From Chitinophagales bacterium (GTDB lineage: Bacteria; Bacteroidota; Bacteroidia; Chitinophagales; JADIYW01), in assembly GCA_017984135.1 (NCBI GenBank), contig JAGNZZ010000011.1:1-53823 (forward strand): a stretch of 53,823 nt of DNA. The letters are read 5' to 3'. Of the stretch, positions 44,217 to 52,693 are shown piece by piece. The notes beneath the pieces were generated by a model that saw nothing but the letters and a program-made list of their open reading frames with translations, was not told where the DNA came from and ran no database searches. The position numbers and the translations under genes are program-made. How positions within the stretch are numbered: position 1 is the stretch's first letter; every line of letters starts with the position of its first letter.

Positions 44217-46937
44217 CTATCTCATTAAAGTAAAAACACCATTATAGGATTTAATTGTATTATCCGGTAATTTAGCTTTATAAATATACACATACGTATC
44301 CATTTGTGCAGGTGCTCCTTTAAACGATCCATCCCAACCATGATACAATGAATTTGGCGTAAAATTAGATTGTTCATACACCAATTCACCCCAACGATTG
44401 TACACTAGAAATTGCAATATCTCAACCTCTTTTCTGAATGATAAAGGAGCAATATAATCATTGGAACCATCGCCATTTGGAGTAAAGGCAGTTGGTATAT
44501 ACACTTCATACAAACACGCTTTATTTAAAGAAATGGAATCAACGGTGAGGCAATTTGTATTTGACACTTTAACTGAAAACAATCCTGAATTTGTCACCAT
44601 AATAGAACGCAATGAATCACCAGTGCTCCATCTTATGGTAGTAAAATTGCCATTACCTACTGTCAATTGAATGCTGTCACAAAATGTGGTATCACTGCCA
44701 ATGTTTACTGATGGTTTAGTAAATTGAGTAATAACAATGGTATCACTAATTTGTCCACATTGGTTTTTATTTTCAGCAATATATGTACCACCTTTTGTTA
44801 CTTGTATTTGAGGTCCGTTTGCGTTTGTATTCCAATGAGTATTGGCATCTCCAGTAAATAATTGCATCAAAAAATCACCGCAAATCATTGTGTCATTCCC
44901 CAAATGGTTAATAGTAGGCTGGTTGATAAAATCAACTAAAATAGTATCAAATACAGTACAATTTCCATTCGACACTATTACATCGTATCTATCAAATTGT
45001 GAAACTAAAATACTTGGAGTTTGCTCACCAGTGCTCCATTGATACGTAATATTATTGCCACTGACTGATGCATTCAGTTGAATTGTTTTTCCATTACATA
45101 ATGTGGTATCATTTCCTAAATTCAGCGTCAATGAACCGCTACTTGTAATCACCATGGTATCTGCTACACTACCGCAACCATTACTTACTTTAACTATGTA
45201 TGTTCCTGCTTGATTAGCAACAAAAGTATTTGCAGTTCCAACTAATGTTTGATTTCTGAACCATTCCACTGTATTGTTATTTGGATTAGAAACTGAAAGA
45301 TTTAATGCAAACGCACCACAAAAAGAAGTATCTCTTCCAATGTTTGGTTTCAAAGGTTTATCTACTTGTAATACTAAAATAGTATCAGCGCCTTTACAAT
45401 TATTTTTTGTAACTTCTACCCAATATTTTCCGGGTTGTGTAATGGTTATATCGTGCGTAATTGCACCAGTACTCCATATATATGAATCATAAGCAGTACT
45501 TGCATCTAATGATATTGTTTTACCAACACAAATGATCGTAGATTCAGCGCCAAAATCAAAATTTATTGTACAAGTGGAACACTTACTCACTACTACTTTT
45601 ACATTTTTAGTAACAGTACAATTTCCATCTTTTGCCGTAATAATATAAGTAATGCTATCTTTCGTATTACCTGAATACGTTAAAACTTGATTGATGGTAT
45701 TGCCACTTCCTGCAGTTGCTCCAGTGATCGAATTGCCTCCACTTACCACCCAACTAAATGTTGCATTTGGATCTGAACTAGAAATAGTAATAGCAGCATT
45801 TGAACCAGAACAAATAGAAAGGCTATTTACATTGGTTGCAATATCTAAACACGTTAAATTAAACTGAATCGCATTAGAAATAGGTTGACTTGCTTTGGGA
45901 TTGGTTATTGCTTTGATATAATGTAAACCATCATTACAAAAATTACTTGCTGTGCCACCATTATTGGATCCATCATTTGGAATTGCGTACTTAATAATTT
46001 GGCTTCCAACTATTGAATCAATTTCTACACCATTGCATTTATTGGCATTATTGTTTAAAATTCCACCATTTCCAACAGTTGAAATATCCGTATTATCCAG
46101 GTGTATGACATAATTACCATCACCGGCATTCGGATTTGCATTATCAAAAACTGACAAGCCACATCTATCATAACTCAATATATCCATACAACTTCTATTG
46201 TAGATGATGGTTGTACGCAAATTTTGAGAGCAAGGTTGTACTGGACCATTATTGGCAAATGATCCACTATTTATGGGTAGCGTACAATTGTTTTGTAGAA
46301 TATAAACATCTTGCCCTGTATTACATAAATCACTGAAATCATACGGCTGATCGGTTCCGTTGCCGGTAAAAATAACAACTAATGCATTCGGTGGAATGGA
46401 ATCTCCAGGAGATGCTGGTATTAGATTTGTGGAATTACAAGTACCAATTCTTAACAACGTCATTAATGCTGCTGAAGGTGTGCCGAAAGTACATGGATTG
46501 GAACCTAAGTTAATGTCTTTATTTGCCGGCAAATCTATTTTTAAATTATTGACTAAAAATCCTTTGCCTGAAGTTATTAATATATATTCATTGGCAGGCT
46601 CAGAGCGACCATTATCATTACAAGCATCAATAAAAATACCTACTATATGTGGACAATCTGTAATAATTTGATTTCCAGTTTGATTAGTATTAGAACCTAT
46701 ATTTATAAATCCTATGCTATCACCTTGACCTAAGTAAGGATTAAAATTTGGATTTGTAGATTGATAAAAAACGATATTACTTCCTGCTGGAATATTGGAA
46801 TAGTTCAATGAAAAACGAACAGTATCTTTTCCGCTCGCACAAAAGTTTTCAGAAGTAATTGGTGTCAATTGTAAAGTCTGTGCTTTAGCAAGCAACAAGC
46901 AACAAACAAACATTAATGTAAAATAGAGTGGTTTCAT
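44217..46937 (-). CDS. Type IX secreted surface protein with gliding-type C-terminal domain
   Basis: 906 residues from the ATG at 46937; an upstream in-frame TTG overlaps the local -7 box. Signal peptide 1-19 ends in AKAQ. The N-terminal third shares a lamin-tail-like domain with the neighbouring paralog (GIFIDACND, NEYILITSGKG, IPASPGDSIPPNA). Several Ig-like repeats follow, marked by GNDTTLC/GRDTSFC and YxWSTG units. The C-terminus (about 815-906) is the gliding-motility-associated type B sorting domain: IPTAFTPNGDGSNDY, YNRWGELVYE and WDGSFKGAPAQMDTY. It should be exported by the type IX system to the cell surface or medium, probably for adhesion. Confidence 0.93.
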   Translation of the reverse strand: MKPLYFTLMFVCCLLLAKAQTLQLTPITSENFCASGKDTVRFSLNYSNIPAGSNIVFYQSTNPNFNPYLGQGDSIGFINIGSNTNQTGNQIITDCPHIVGIFIDACNDNGRSEPANEYILITSGKGFLVNNLKIDLPANKDINLGSNPCTFGTPSAALMTLLRIGTCNSTNLIPASPGDSIPPNALVVIFTGNGTDQPYDFSDLCNTGQDVYILQNNCTLPINSGSFANNGPVQPCSQNLRTTIIYNRSCMDILSYDRCGLSVFDNANPNAGDGNYVIHLDNTDISTVGNGGILNNNANKCNGVEIDSIVGSQIIKYAIPNDGSNNGGTASNFCNDGLHYIKAITNPKASQPISNAIQFNLTCLDIATNVNSLSICSGSNAAITISSSDPNATFSWVVSGGNSITGATAGSGNTINQVLTYSGNTKDSITYIITAKDGNCTVTKNVKVVVSKCSTCTINFDFGAESTIICVGKTISLDASTAYDSYIWSTGAITHDITITQPGKYWVEVTKNNCKGADTILVLQVDKPLKPNIGRDTSFCGAFALNLSVSNPNNNTVEWFRNQTLVGTANTFVANQAGTYIVKVSNGCGSVADTMVITSSGSLTLNLGNDTTLCNGKTIQLNASVSGNNITYQWSTGEQTPSILVSQFDRYDVIVSNGNCTVFDTILVDFINQPTINHLGNDTMICGDFLMQLFTGDANTHWNTNANGPQIQVTKGGTYIAENKNQCGQISDTIVITQFTKPSVNIGSDTTFCDSIQLTVGNGNFTTIRWSTGDSLRSIMVTNSGLFSVKVSNTNCLTVDSISLNKACLYEVYIPTAFTPNGDGSNDYIAPLSFRKEVEILQFLVYNRWGELVYEQSNFTPNSLYHGWDGSFKGAPAQMDTYVYIYKAKLPDNTIKSYNGVFTLMR

Positions 46938-46953
46938 ATTATTGATTCGAGTA

Positions 46954-46961
46954 CAAAAGTA
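46954..46961 (-). promoter_or_regulatory. Candidate -7 box between the surface-protein paralogs
   Basis: On the minus strand this reads TACTTTTG, an exact TAnnTTTG match 16 bases before the ATG at 46937. A TTG lies 26 bases upstream of it, longer than usual. It suggests the downstream paralog can be transcribed on its own. Confidence 0.42.
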
Positions 46962-46998
46962 CAACCAATAAATGTAAGCAGAAAAAACAAGATTATTA

Positions 46999-49656
46999 TT
47001 ATTTCAACAAGGTAACATTGCCTTTTAATATCTTTTTTGATCCATCTTTAAAACGAGCAACTACGTGATAGCCATATACTTCTGCCTGTGCTTGTTCTCC
47101 TTTAAATGTTCCATCCCAACCTTTAGTGGCATCATTAGGTACACTATTATTAGCTTCAAACACACGATTTCCCCAACGATTGTAAATCATAAAGGATTCA
47201 ATAGTGACAGTAGTATTTGCACGAACCATATAAACATCGTTTACGCCATCGCCATTAGGTGAAAATGCATTTGGCAACCAAATATCACCGGAACAATCTG
47301 TTGTTGTTAAAGTGATTGTGTCAGAAAGTGTCGCACATTTTTCAGTAATAGTTGCGATATAGGTTCCTGCTGTAGTAACATTTATATGTGCTCCTACTTC
47401 TCCGTTGCTCCAAACTGTTTTAATGTTTCCAGTGGCTAATATGAATGATTCATTTTGACAAAATGTAGTATCGTTTCCAAGATTAAATGGTGAACTTACC
47501 TGTTGGAAAAGCACTTGCAATGAAGCCGTATTAGAGCAACCGTTTGTATAAGCAGTTACAGTATACGTTTGAGGTGTTGAAATGGTAATTACATTTGTTG
47601 TCGCTCCAGTATTCCAGCGAATAGAATCTGCTTGAACAATGGCCGTTAAGTTGGTCTGTGTATTTGGACAAATAAGATTTATACCATCTATTCTTAATTG
47701 TGGTAATTCATTCACTACCACTTGAATTGAATCTTTTCCGGTACAATTATTTCCGGTTACGTTGACAATATATTTTCCGGCAGTTTTTACTTTTATAGTT
47801 TGAGTAGATTCACCTGTGTTCCATGCGTAAGAAGCAAAACCGTTACCTGCATCTAATATAGTGGAATCACCTTGACAGAAAGTAAAATTCCCTTTAATGG
47901 TTGGATTACATTCTTGTGCTTGACAATTTGTAATTCTAAAATCGTATGTTACTGCACAATTATTTAAATAACCAGTAACAGAATAACTACCAGCTGCTAC
48001 AAATGTAGCTTGGCTGCCAAATGTGCCATTGCTCCATCTCACGGAATCGAATGTTCCGAGTGCTCTAATTACGGCAGGTTGATTGTTGCATACTTCCGTA
48101 TTTCCGTCAATATTGATGATTACGTTTACGGCTGTTACCGTTTCACTTGTTGTTGCTGAACATCCATCTTTAAATACAGTCACGGAATAAGTACCTTCTT
48201 GTGTGATATCTATTGATGCTGTTGTTTCATTTATACTCCATCGAATAGAATCATAATCACCTCGAACAGTTAGTACAGTTGTTTGATTGTTGCATAATAT
48301 TAATTTGCCATCTATTTTAGGTTTTAGAGATGGATTGACAACAATATTCACGCTGGTTCTTTCTACACAATTTCCATCCGTAGAATTTATTAAATAAGAA
48401 ACACTATCGATGATGGTATTATTGTTGAAAAGAGATTGTTTAATTATATTTCCAGAACCGGCAAATGCGCCTTGTATCGTAGTAGTTCCACCAATTGACC
48501 AATTAAAGATAGAATTGGTGTTTGTGCTTGAAATATTAATGAGTGTTGTATCGCCGCTGCAAACAATTCGTTGTTGAGCAATAGCATTTACATTGTTGCA
48601 AACTAATTTATATTTTATAGTATTCGAAATAGGCTGTGTTCCATTTGGATGCGTAATAGCTTTTAAATAAAAATATCCTTGATTACAAGCATTGGGTGAA
48701 ATTCTAAATTTCAAAATGGTATCAGTGGAAAAATTAAGCTGAGCATAATCTATTCCACCACATGAGTCGATGGCATTTATTCTGATACCATTGTTAGAAA
48801 CACGTGCGGTATCTGTTCCTGTTTGACGAATGGCATACGTGCCATCTAAATCAAAAATATTACACAAATCATACGTAAAATTATCAGAACAATTCAAGCG
48901 TTTATCTACGGCAAATGTACTTCTATATCTTGCTGGCGCATCGCATCTTGAGTCATTGGTAAATGCACCTATTGTTCTAGTACATGCGTTTTGAATTACA
49001 TAGATTGGATATCCTAAATTGCACAAGCCGTTTATACTATAATTTGCGGAAACACTATCGCTTGTAAAACAAAGTATAATGGCATTTGGTGGAATAGAAT
49101 CTGTAGGTGACGCTGGTATAACATTAGATGCGTTACAAGAACCAACTCTCAAATTATTAATTAAAGTGGCTGATGGTGTTTTATAGCTACATGCATTTGA
49201 ACCTATATTTATGTCTGCATTAGAAGCTCCACCTGTATTATTTTGAGAAGAAAAATTTATTCCTAAGTTACTTACTTTAATTCCATTTCCAGATGTCAAT
49301 ATAATGTATTCATTTCGACCTTCTTTGCCAGATGCACCACATGCATCAATAAAAATACCTAAGGTTTTTACACATGACCCAAAATTAATCGTATCACGAG
49401 GAATTGAATTACCAGGAATGAAAGCAATGCTATCTCCTTGATTTAAGTAAGGATTAAAAGTACTATCCATGCTTTGATAGATAACTACGTTTGTGTTCGC
49501 AGGAATACTAGATGCAGAAATGGAATAACTCACGGAATCATTTCCAGTGGCACAAATAGACGTGGGTGAAAGTAAATTTAAATTTATAATTGGATCGGCT
49601 TTTAAGTTAAAAGTTGCAAATAAACAAGCGGAGACACTCAGCAAAAATTTCTTCAT
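46999..49656 (-). CDS. Type IX secreted surface protein, paralog of the next gene
   Basis: 885 residues, signal peptide 1-20 (FNLKA). The N-terminal domain matches the downstream paralog segment by segment (YQSMDSTFNPYLNQGDSIAF, GIFIDACGASG, NEYIILTSGNG, IPASPTDSIPPNA). Five or more Ig-like repeats follow, each with an SxRWS or AYAWNTG motif. The C-terminal sorting domain holds LPNAFSPNGDGVNDVY, YNRWGNRVFE, WDGTFKGEQAQAEVYGY and a final NVTLLK. It should be a type IX export substrate. The two genes are adjacent on the same strand and evidently arose by tandem duplication. Confidence 0.93.
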   Translation of the reverse strand: MKKFLLSVSACLFATFNLKADPIINLNLLSPTSICATGNDSVSYSISASSIPANTNVVIYQSMDSTFNPYLNQGDSIAFIPGNSIPRDTINFGSCVKTLGIFIDACGASGKEGRNEYIILTSGNGIKVSNLGINFSSQNNTGGASNADINIGSNACSYKTPSATLINNLRVGSCNASNVIPASPTDSIPPNAIILCFTSDSVSANYSINGLCNLGYPIYVIQNACTRTIGAFTNDSRCDAPARYRSTFAVDKRLNCSDNFTYDLCNIFDLDGTYAIRQTGTDTARVSNNGIRINAIDSCGGIDYAQLNFSTDTILKFRISPNACNQGYFYLKAITHPNGTQPISNTIKYKLVCNNVNAIAQQRIVCSGDTTLINISSTNTNSIFNWSIGGTTTIQGAFAGSGNIIKQSLFNNNTIIDSVSYLINSTDGNCVERTSVNIVVNPSLKPKIDGKLILCNNQTTVLTVRGDYDSIRWSINETTASIDITQEGTYSVTVFKDGCSATTSETVTAVNVIINIDGNTEVCNNQPAVIRALGTFDSVRWSNGTFGSQATFVAAGSYSVTGYLNNCAVTYDFRITNCQAQECNPTIKGNFTFCQGDSTILDAGNGFASYAWNTGESTQTIKVKTAGKYIVNVTGNNCTGKDSIQVVVNELPQLRIDGINLICPNTQTNLTAIVQADSIRWNTGATTNVITISTPQTYTVTAYTNGCSNTASLQVLFQQVSSPFNLGNDTTFCQNESFILATGNIKTVWSNGEVGAHINVTTAGTYIATITEKCATLSDTITLTTTDCSGDIWLPNAFSPNGDGVNDVYMVRANTTVTIESFMIYNRWGNRVFEANNSVPNDATKGWDGTFKGEQAQAEVYGYHVVARFKDGSKKILKGNVTLLK

Positions 49657-49765
49657 AATGTACTATTTAAAGTATTGTAAGATATGAATTTTTTATAGGA
49701 AAATAAATCTGATTTGAATTTTATTTTTAAGGAAGTATTAGGGAATCATATTTCATCAAAAAATC

Positions 49766-49796
49766 AAAAAAAAACCGAAAGCAATTGCTTTCGGTT
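49766..49796 (-). terminator. Intrinsic terminator after groEL
   Basis: AACCGAAAGC (49773-49782), AATT and GCTTTCGGTT (49787-49796) form a perfect stem. Read on the minus strand it is followed by a run of nine T residues. It lies just past the groEL stop at 49820. Confidence 0.92.
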
Positions 49797-49819
49797 GTAG
49801 TATTAAGTATAATGTTCTA

Positions 49820-51460
49820 TTACATCATTCCACCCATTCCGCCAGGCATTCCACCTCCAGGCATCGCCGGTGCATCTTTGCTTGGTTTTTCAACGATTGC
49901 ACATTCTGTTGTTAAAATCATAGATGCGATGGATGCAGCATTTTCTAAAGCAACGCGTGTTACTTTTGCTGGATCGATAACGCCTGCTTTGTATAAGTTT
50001 TCATACACTTCTGTTTTTGCATTGTAGCCATAATCTTTTTTACCATTTTTCACATTATGAACAACTATTGAACCTTCTACACCTGCATTTTCAGAAATTT
50101 GACGCAAAGGAGATTCTAATGCTATTTTAATAATTTCGATTCCTGTTTGCTCATCTTCATTTGCACCTTTTAATTTATCTAAAGCAACGCTTGCTCTAAT
50201 TAAAGCAACACCTCCACCAGGCACAATACCTTCTTCCACTGCTGCACGAGTGGCATGTAATGCATCATCTACACGATCTTTTTTCTCTTTCATTTCCACT
50301 TCTGAGGGTGCACCTACGTACAATACTGCAACGCCACCTGATAATTTAGCTAAACGTTCTTGTAATTTTTCTCTATCATAATCAGATGTTGTTGTTTCAA
50401 TTTGAGCTTTAATTTGATTTACCCTTGCTTGGATATCTCCTTTTTTACCGGAACCATTGATGATAGTTGTGTTATCTTTATCAATGACCACTTTCTCAGC
50501 AACCCCTAATTGATTTATTTGGGTGTCTTCTAATTTAAAGCCTAATTCATCAGAGATGACTTCGCCAGCCGTTAAGATTGCAATATCTTGCAACATCGCT
50601 TTTCTTCTATCGCCAAAGCCAGGTGCTTTTACTGCTGCAATTTTCAATGAACCTCTTAATCTATTTACCACCAATGTAGCTAAAGCTTCACTTTCTACAT
50701 CTTCAGCAATAATTAATAAACCACGACCTGTTTGTACCACCTTTTCTAAAATAGGCAACAAATCTTTCATTGTAGAAACTTTCTTGTCGTATATTAAGAT
50801 GAAAGGTTTTTCCATTTCGCATTCCATGTTATCCGCATTGGTAACAAAGTATGGGGAAATATAGCCTCTATCGAACTGCATTCCTTCTACCACCTCTACA
50901 TAAGTATCCGTTCCTTTAGCTTCTTCAACAGTAATAACGCCTTCTGTAGTTACTTTTTCCATTGCTTGAGCAATTAAAGCACCAATTTCTTCATCATTAT
51001 TAGCAGAAATAGAACCAACTTGTTTTATTTTAGAGAAATCTTTTCCTACTTTTTCAGAAATTGATTTCAATTCTTTTACTACAGCTTGAACTGCTTTATC
51101 TATCCCACGTTTTAAATCCATTGGATTGGCACCAGCCGTAATTGATTTTAAACCTGGAGCAATGATTGCTTGTGCTAACACAGTTGCAGTGGTAGTACCA
51201 TCACCGGCAACATCGTTCGTTTTAGACGCTACATCTTTTACTAATTGTGCGCCCATGTTTTCAAATGGATCTTCTAATTCTACTTCTTTTGCAACGGTAA
51301 CACCATCTTTGGTAATAGCTGGTGCTCCGAATTTTTTTTCTATAATTACATTTCTTCCTTTAGGTCCTAATGTAACTTTAACAGCATTTGCCAATGCATC
51401 CACACCAGCTTTTAATTTATCTCTCGATTCTGTGCTGTAACTAATTTGTTTCGCGCTCAT
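49820..51460 (-). CDS. groEL: Chaperonin GroEL (Hsp60)
   Basis: 546 residues, full length. The N-terminus reads [19 protein letters not shown] and [14 protein letters not shown], with [13 protein letters not shown] in the ATP site. The apical domain and the late GGGVALIRA segment are conserved. The C-terminus has the flexible [14 protein letters not shown] tail that lines the cage. It follows groES by 56 bases on the same strand and forms the folding chamber with it. Confidence 0.98.
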   Translation of the reverse strand: MSAKQISYSTESRDKLKAGVDALANAVKVTLGPKGRNVIIEKKFGAPAITKDGVTVAKEVELEDPFENMGAQLVKDVASKTNDVAGDGTTTATVLAQAIIAPGLKSITAGANPMDLKRGIDKAVQAVVKELKSISEKVGKDFSKIKQVGSISANNDEEIGALIAQAMEKVTTEGVITVEEAKGTDTYVEVVEGMQFDRGYISPYFVTNADNMECEMEKPFILIYDKKVSTMKDLLPILEKVVQTGRGLLIIAEDVESEALATLVVNRLRGSLKIAAVKAPGFGDRRKAMLQDIAILTAGEVISDELGFKLEDTQINQLGVAEKVVIDKDNTTIINGSGKKGDIQARVNQIKAQIETTTSDYDREKLQERLAKLSGGVAVLYVGAPSEVEMKEKKDRVDDALHATRAAVEEGIVPGGGVALIRASVALDKLKGANEDEQTGIEIIKIALESPLRQISENAGVEGSIVVHNVKNGKKDYGYNAKTEVYENLYKAGVIDPAKVTRVALENAASIASMILTTECAIVEKPSKDAPAMPGGGMPGGMGGMM

Positions 51461-51516
51461 TTTTAAATTTTATTTATTTGAATGATTTTATTTATTTGAA
51501 TCTACACTATAATTAA

Positions 51517-51801
51517 CTAAACGATTGCCAAAATATCAGCCTCACGCATAATTAAATAGTCTGTTCCGTCTATATTTATTTCTGTTCCACCGTATTTACC
51601 ATACAAAACAGTATCTCCAATTTTTACAGTAGTTGGTTCATCTTTTTTTCCTGGACCAACTGCAACTACTTCCCCTTTTTGTGGTTTTTCTTTTGCTGAA
51701 TCAGGAATAATAATACCCGATTTTGTTTTTGTTTCTGCTTCAGCTGCTTTAACTACTACTCTGTCAGCTAAAGGCTGAATACTAACTTTACTTTTTGCCA
51801 T
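51517..51801 (-). CDS. groES: Co-chaperonin GroES (Hsp10)
   Basis: 94 residues, the standard length. [19 protein letters not shown], the mobile loop [23 protein letters not shown] and [11 protein letters not shown] are all present. GroES caps GroEL during folding. The operon appears to start from the -7 box at 51836-51843. Confidence 0.98.
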   Translation of the reverse strand: MAKSKVSIQPLADRVVVKAAEAETKTKSGIIIPDSAKEKPQKGEVVAVGPGKKDEPTTVKIGDTVLYGKYGGTEINIDGTDYLIMREADILAIV

Positions 51802-51835
51802 ACTATTTATAAATTTAATTGTTTAATTTTTTTTG

Positions 51836-51843
51836 CAAAAGTA
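51836..51843 (-). promoter_or_regulatory. Candidate -7 box of the groES-groEL operon
   Basis: On the minus strand this reads TACTTTTG followed by CA, an exact TAnnTTTG match 34 bases upstream of the groES ATG. No standard TTG lies at -33. A TGGCAT, also present upstream of dnaK, occurs about 17 bases further upstream (51855-51860), without the palindrome seen there. CIRCE repeats are absent. Confidence 0.45.
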
Positions 51844-52043
51844 GTCTATTTTCATGCCATTTAAAAATAAATGTAATTTTGTCAGAGAATAGACATTTTA
51901 ACAGATAAAACAATCCAACTTAATTTTAATATCAAGTATCTATTTTTATTGATATGAAATTATTGGCATCGTTTTCTAAATTTCAAATGAAAACGAGATA
52001 AGCTATAAAAAAGTCAATATCATTCTACTAAAAATGAGCGATG

Positions 52044-52081
52044 AAAAAATAAAGAAATGCCTCACATTTCTGTAAGGCATT
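52044..52081 (-). terminator. Minus-strand terminator of an unannotated transcript
   Basis: AATGCCT (52056-52062) and AGGCATT (52075-52081) form a 7-bp stem extended by an inner ACA/TGT pair across one mismatch with loop TTTC. On the minus strand a T-rich tract (positions 52055 down to 52044) follows. There is no such tract on the plus side. It implies transcription on the minus strand coming from above 52082. Confidence 0.6.
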
Positions 52082-52226
52082 ATTCGGTTAGTCGGGATGG
52101 CTGTCCCGATGTGTCGGGAGAACCAACGAACTACTGATCCCAAACCAAGCATTCTAAATCAATAAGTTATGTAAAGTCTAAAGACTACTGGTTTTGTCAG
52201 GTATCCTTATAAGTGTCTTTTGTTTA
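52082..52226 (-). other. Structured non-coding stretch upstream of the terminator
   Basis: This segment has no plausible gene. It holds three copies of a 6-base arm: TCGGGA (52092-52097), TCCCGA (52104-52109) and TCGGGA (52114-52119), so two alternative hairpins compete for the middle arm. The minus strand then includes GATCAGTAGTTCGTTGGTTC (52119-52138), which resembles the 3' part of a tRNA-like sequence. A decayed element end or a small RNA are both possible. From 51844 to 52043 I see only AT-rich DNA. Confidence 0.4.
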
Positions 52227-52451
52227 TTAGTACATCTGAAAATGAAGAATGTTTCCATTAACATTAACAACATAAATTATTTTATTAATTGAGAAATCCC
52301 GATTCATTTTTATGGATATTTGAGTTCCTGAATTTTTGTTTAAATCAGAATTTAAAAAATCATAAATGAATAGGTCTTTATCCATATTTGTATTTAATTT
52401 ATTTGAATCACAATAAATAGCATTTATGTACATTTTTGTAGAAATTTCCAA
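52227..52451 (-). CDS. Doubtful small protein or gene remnant
   Basis: An open frame of 74 residues with a TTG start. The frame stays open upstream to 52544 without any ATG, encoding about 32 more residues such as KAKDVENISFYISLIINKH. Amino-acid composition looks protein-like but no family is recognised. It sits directly upstream of the structured segment and terminator at 52044-52226 on the same strand. It may be the remnant of a decayed gene; I am unsure that it is translated. Confidence 0.25.
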   Translation of the reverse strand: MEISTKMYINAIYCDSNKLNTNMDKDLFIYDFLNSDLNKNSGTQISIKMNRDFSINKIIYVVNVNGNILHFQMY

Positions 52452-52693
52452 TCTGTGCTTATTAATGATTAAACTAATGTAGAATGAAATATTTTCAACG
52501 TCTTTTGCCTTATTCCTTTCTTTAATACAAAGGAAATACCTTTGTTATTTCCTTTCATATTGTGTGATTTTAATTTTATGATATTAAGAGTTAATTAAGA
52601 TTATCTTGAATTAGCTTAAATAAAAGAATATTTATTTAAGATTTTAACATTTTTTCTTAAATTAGCAGGTGTTTATTTAAGTAATTATCTAAT

